Shown here one piece after another: positions 50,605 through 50,820 of a stretch of 50,820 nucleotides of DNA. Position 1 is the first letter of the stretch; the number at the start of each line of letters is the position of its first letter. The position numbers and the translations under genes are program-made. This stretch comes from Gammaproteobacteria bacterium. Its GTDB lineage: Bacteria > Pseudomonadota > Gammaproteobacteria > Legionellales > Legionellaceae. Where the stretch lies: assembly GCA_013289415.1 (NCBI GenBank), contig JABDAB010000009.1, positions 1 through 50,820 of the forward strand, read 5' to 3'. The notes beneath the pieces are model-generated. The model was not told the DNA's origin and did not search any database. It saw only the letters and a program-made list of their open reading frames with translations.

Positions 50605-50702
50605 CCGATCGATCATAATTAACAATCGAATCTAGATCATTTGAGCAACAATCTACCGATAAAATCCTTTGTTTGATCTGTTTTTAATTAATTACTTCTT
50701 GA

Positions 50703-50820
50703 TTATGCAATCATTTTTTCATCAATGGTTGTGAATTTTCGCTTTTTAACGATAGGATGAATCAGTCGTTTTACTTGGATATCACCCAATTGTCGTCCAA
50801 GTGCTTTTTGGCGGGGTTTG
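50703..50820 (-). CDS. C-terminal end of an unknown protein, cut by the window edge
   Basis: On the minus strand an open frame enters from the right edge and ends at TAA (50703-50705). It gives 39 codons with a basic, lysine-rich sequence ending VKKRKFTTIDEKMIA. Codon use looks real, and there is no stop in the frame up to the edge. The basic tail would fit a transposase or nucleic-acid-binding protein, but nothing here proves it. Confidence 0.45.
   Translation of the reverse strand, partial: KPRQKALGRQLGDIQVKRLIHPIVKKRKFTTIDEKMIA

Noticed and set aside
1..50820. CRISPR array, rRNA or tRNA genes, prophage or complete insertion sequence
   Set aside because: No regularly spaced direct repeats, no rRNA or tRNA signatures, no phage structural genes and no complete transposase were recognised.

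Overview
The window is a moderately AT-rich stretch of a gammaproteobacterial chromosome. It suggests a member of the Legionellales (Legionella/Coxiella relatives) that lives with or inside eukaryotic hosts. The pointers are housekeeping genes of gammaproteobacterial type (queA-tgt-yajC-secD-secF, csiV, PilW/PilX-type minor pilins) mixed with large ankyrin-like and DUF4116-repeat proteins, a small secreted DUF3757-like protein, a Francisella-type lipid A galactosamine cassette and many short palindromic repeats. The genus cannot be fixed from the sequence alone.

Layout. 1-3000: a HigBA-type toxin-antitoxin pair, a nearly perfect long hairpin, and a secreted Kelch-repeat protein. 3000-8300: queA, a TGT-like gene that appears to have lost its catalytic residues, yajC, secD, secF, then a MITE-like inverted repeat. 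8300-15000 (minus strand): a small membrane protein, phhB and hisC (overlapping), a 216-bp element with 57-bp perfect terminal repeats, an APC amino acid transporter and aconitase. 15100-20100: a 1504-residue ankyrin-like protein and a small secreted protein. 20100-24000: hicAB and a short-form putA. 24300-27150: an L,D-transpeptidase, a candidate CsrA-sponge small RNA, an HU gene and minor pilins. 27150-33000: a dicarboxylate/amino acid symporter followed by a 25-codon membrane micro-ORF and a cyanophycin operon (cphA, cphB, isoaspartyl peptidase). 33000-36400: an unknown protein, dapE and dapD. 36500-41600: an operon for lipid A amino-sugar decoration (FlmF2-, NaxD- and FlmK-like), an MFS transporter and csiV. 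41700-50520: a frameshifted DUF4116-repeat gene, an inverse-autotransporter-like surface protein, a PP2C-like phosphatase with rearranged motif order, and a methyltransferase-like protein. A partial unknown gene runs off the right edge.

Genes that act together: secD/secF/yajC form the Sec accessory complex. cphA/cphB/iaaA make, open and fully recycle an Asp-Arg nitrogen store, and the upstream symporter could feed it. The FlmF2/NaxD/FlmK-like trio would build, deacetylate and transfer a hexosamine to lipid A. dapD and dapE are two steps of the succinylase lysine/diaminopimelate pathway.

Most notable observations: (1) an RsmY/RsmZ/CsrB-like RNA at about 25078-25204 (minus), with GGA motifs in three hairpin loops and a strong terminator, downstream of hup; (2) a PP2C phosphatase with all metal-binding motifs but the DGH strand moved to the end; (3) a catalytically dead-looking TGT paralogue in the normal tgt position; (4) a family of TAGGG...CCCTA palindromes whose TAG serves as the stop codon of four genes; (5) a GTAGGGTGGGC repeat inserted in frame in the NaxD-like deacetylase. 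All functional names rest on reading motifs by eye; no database search was run.
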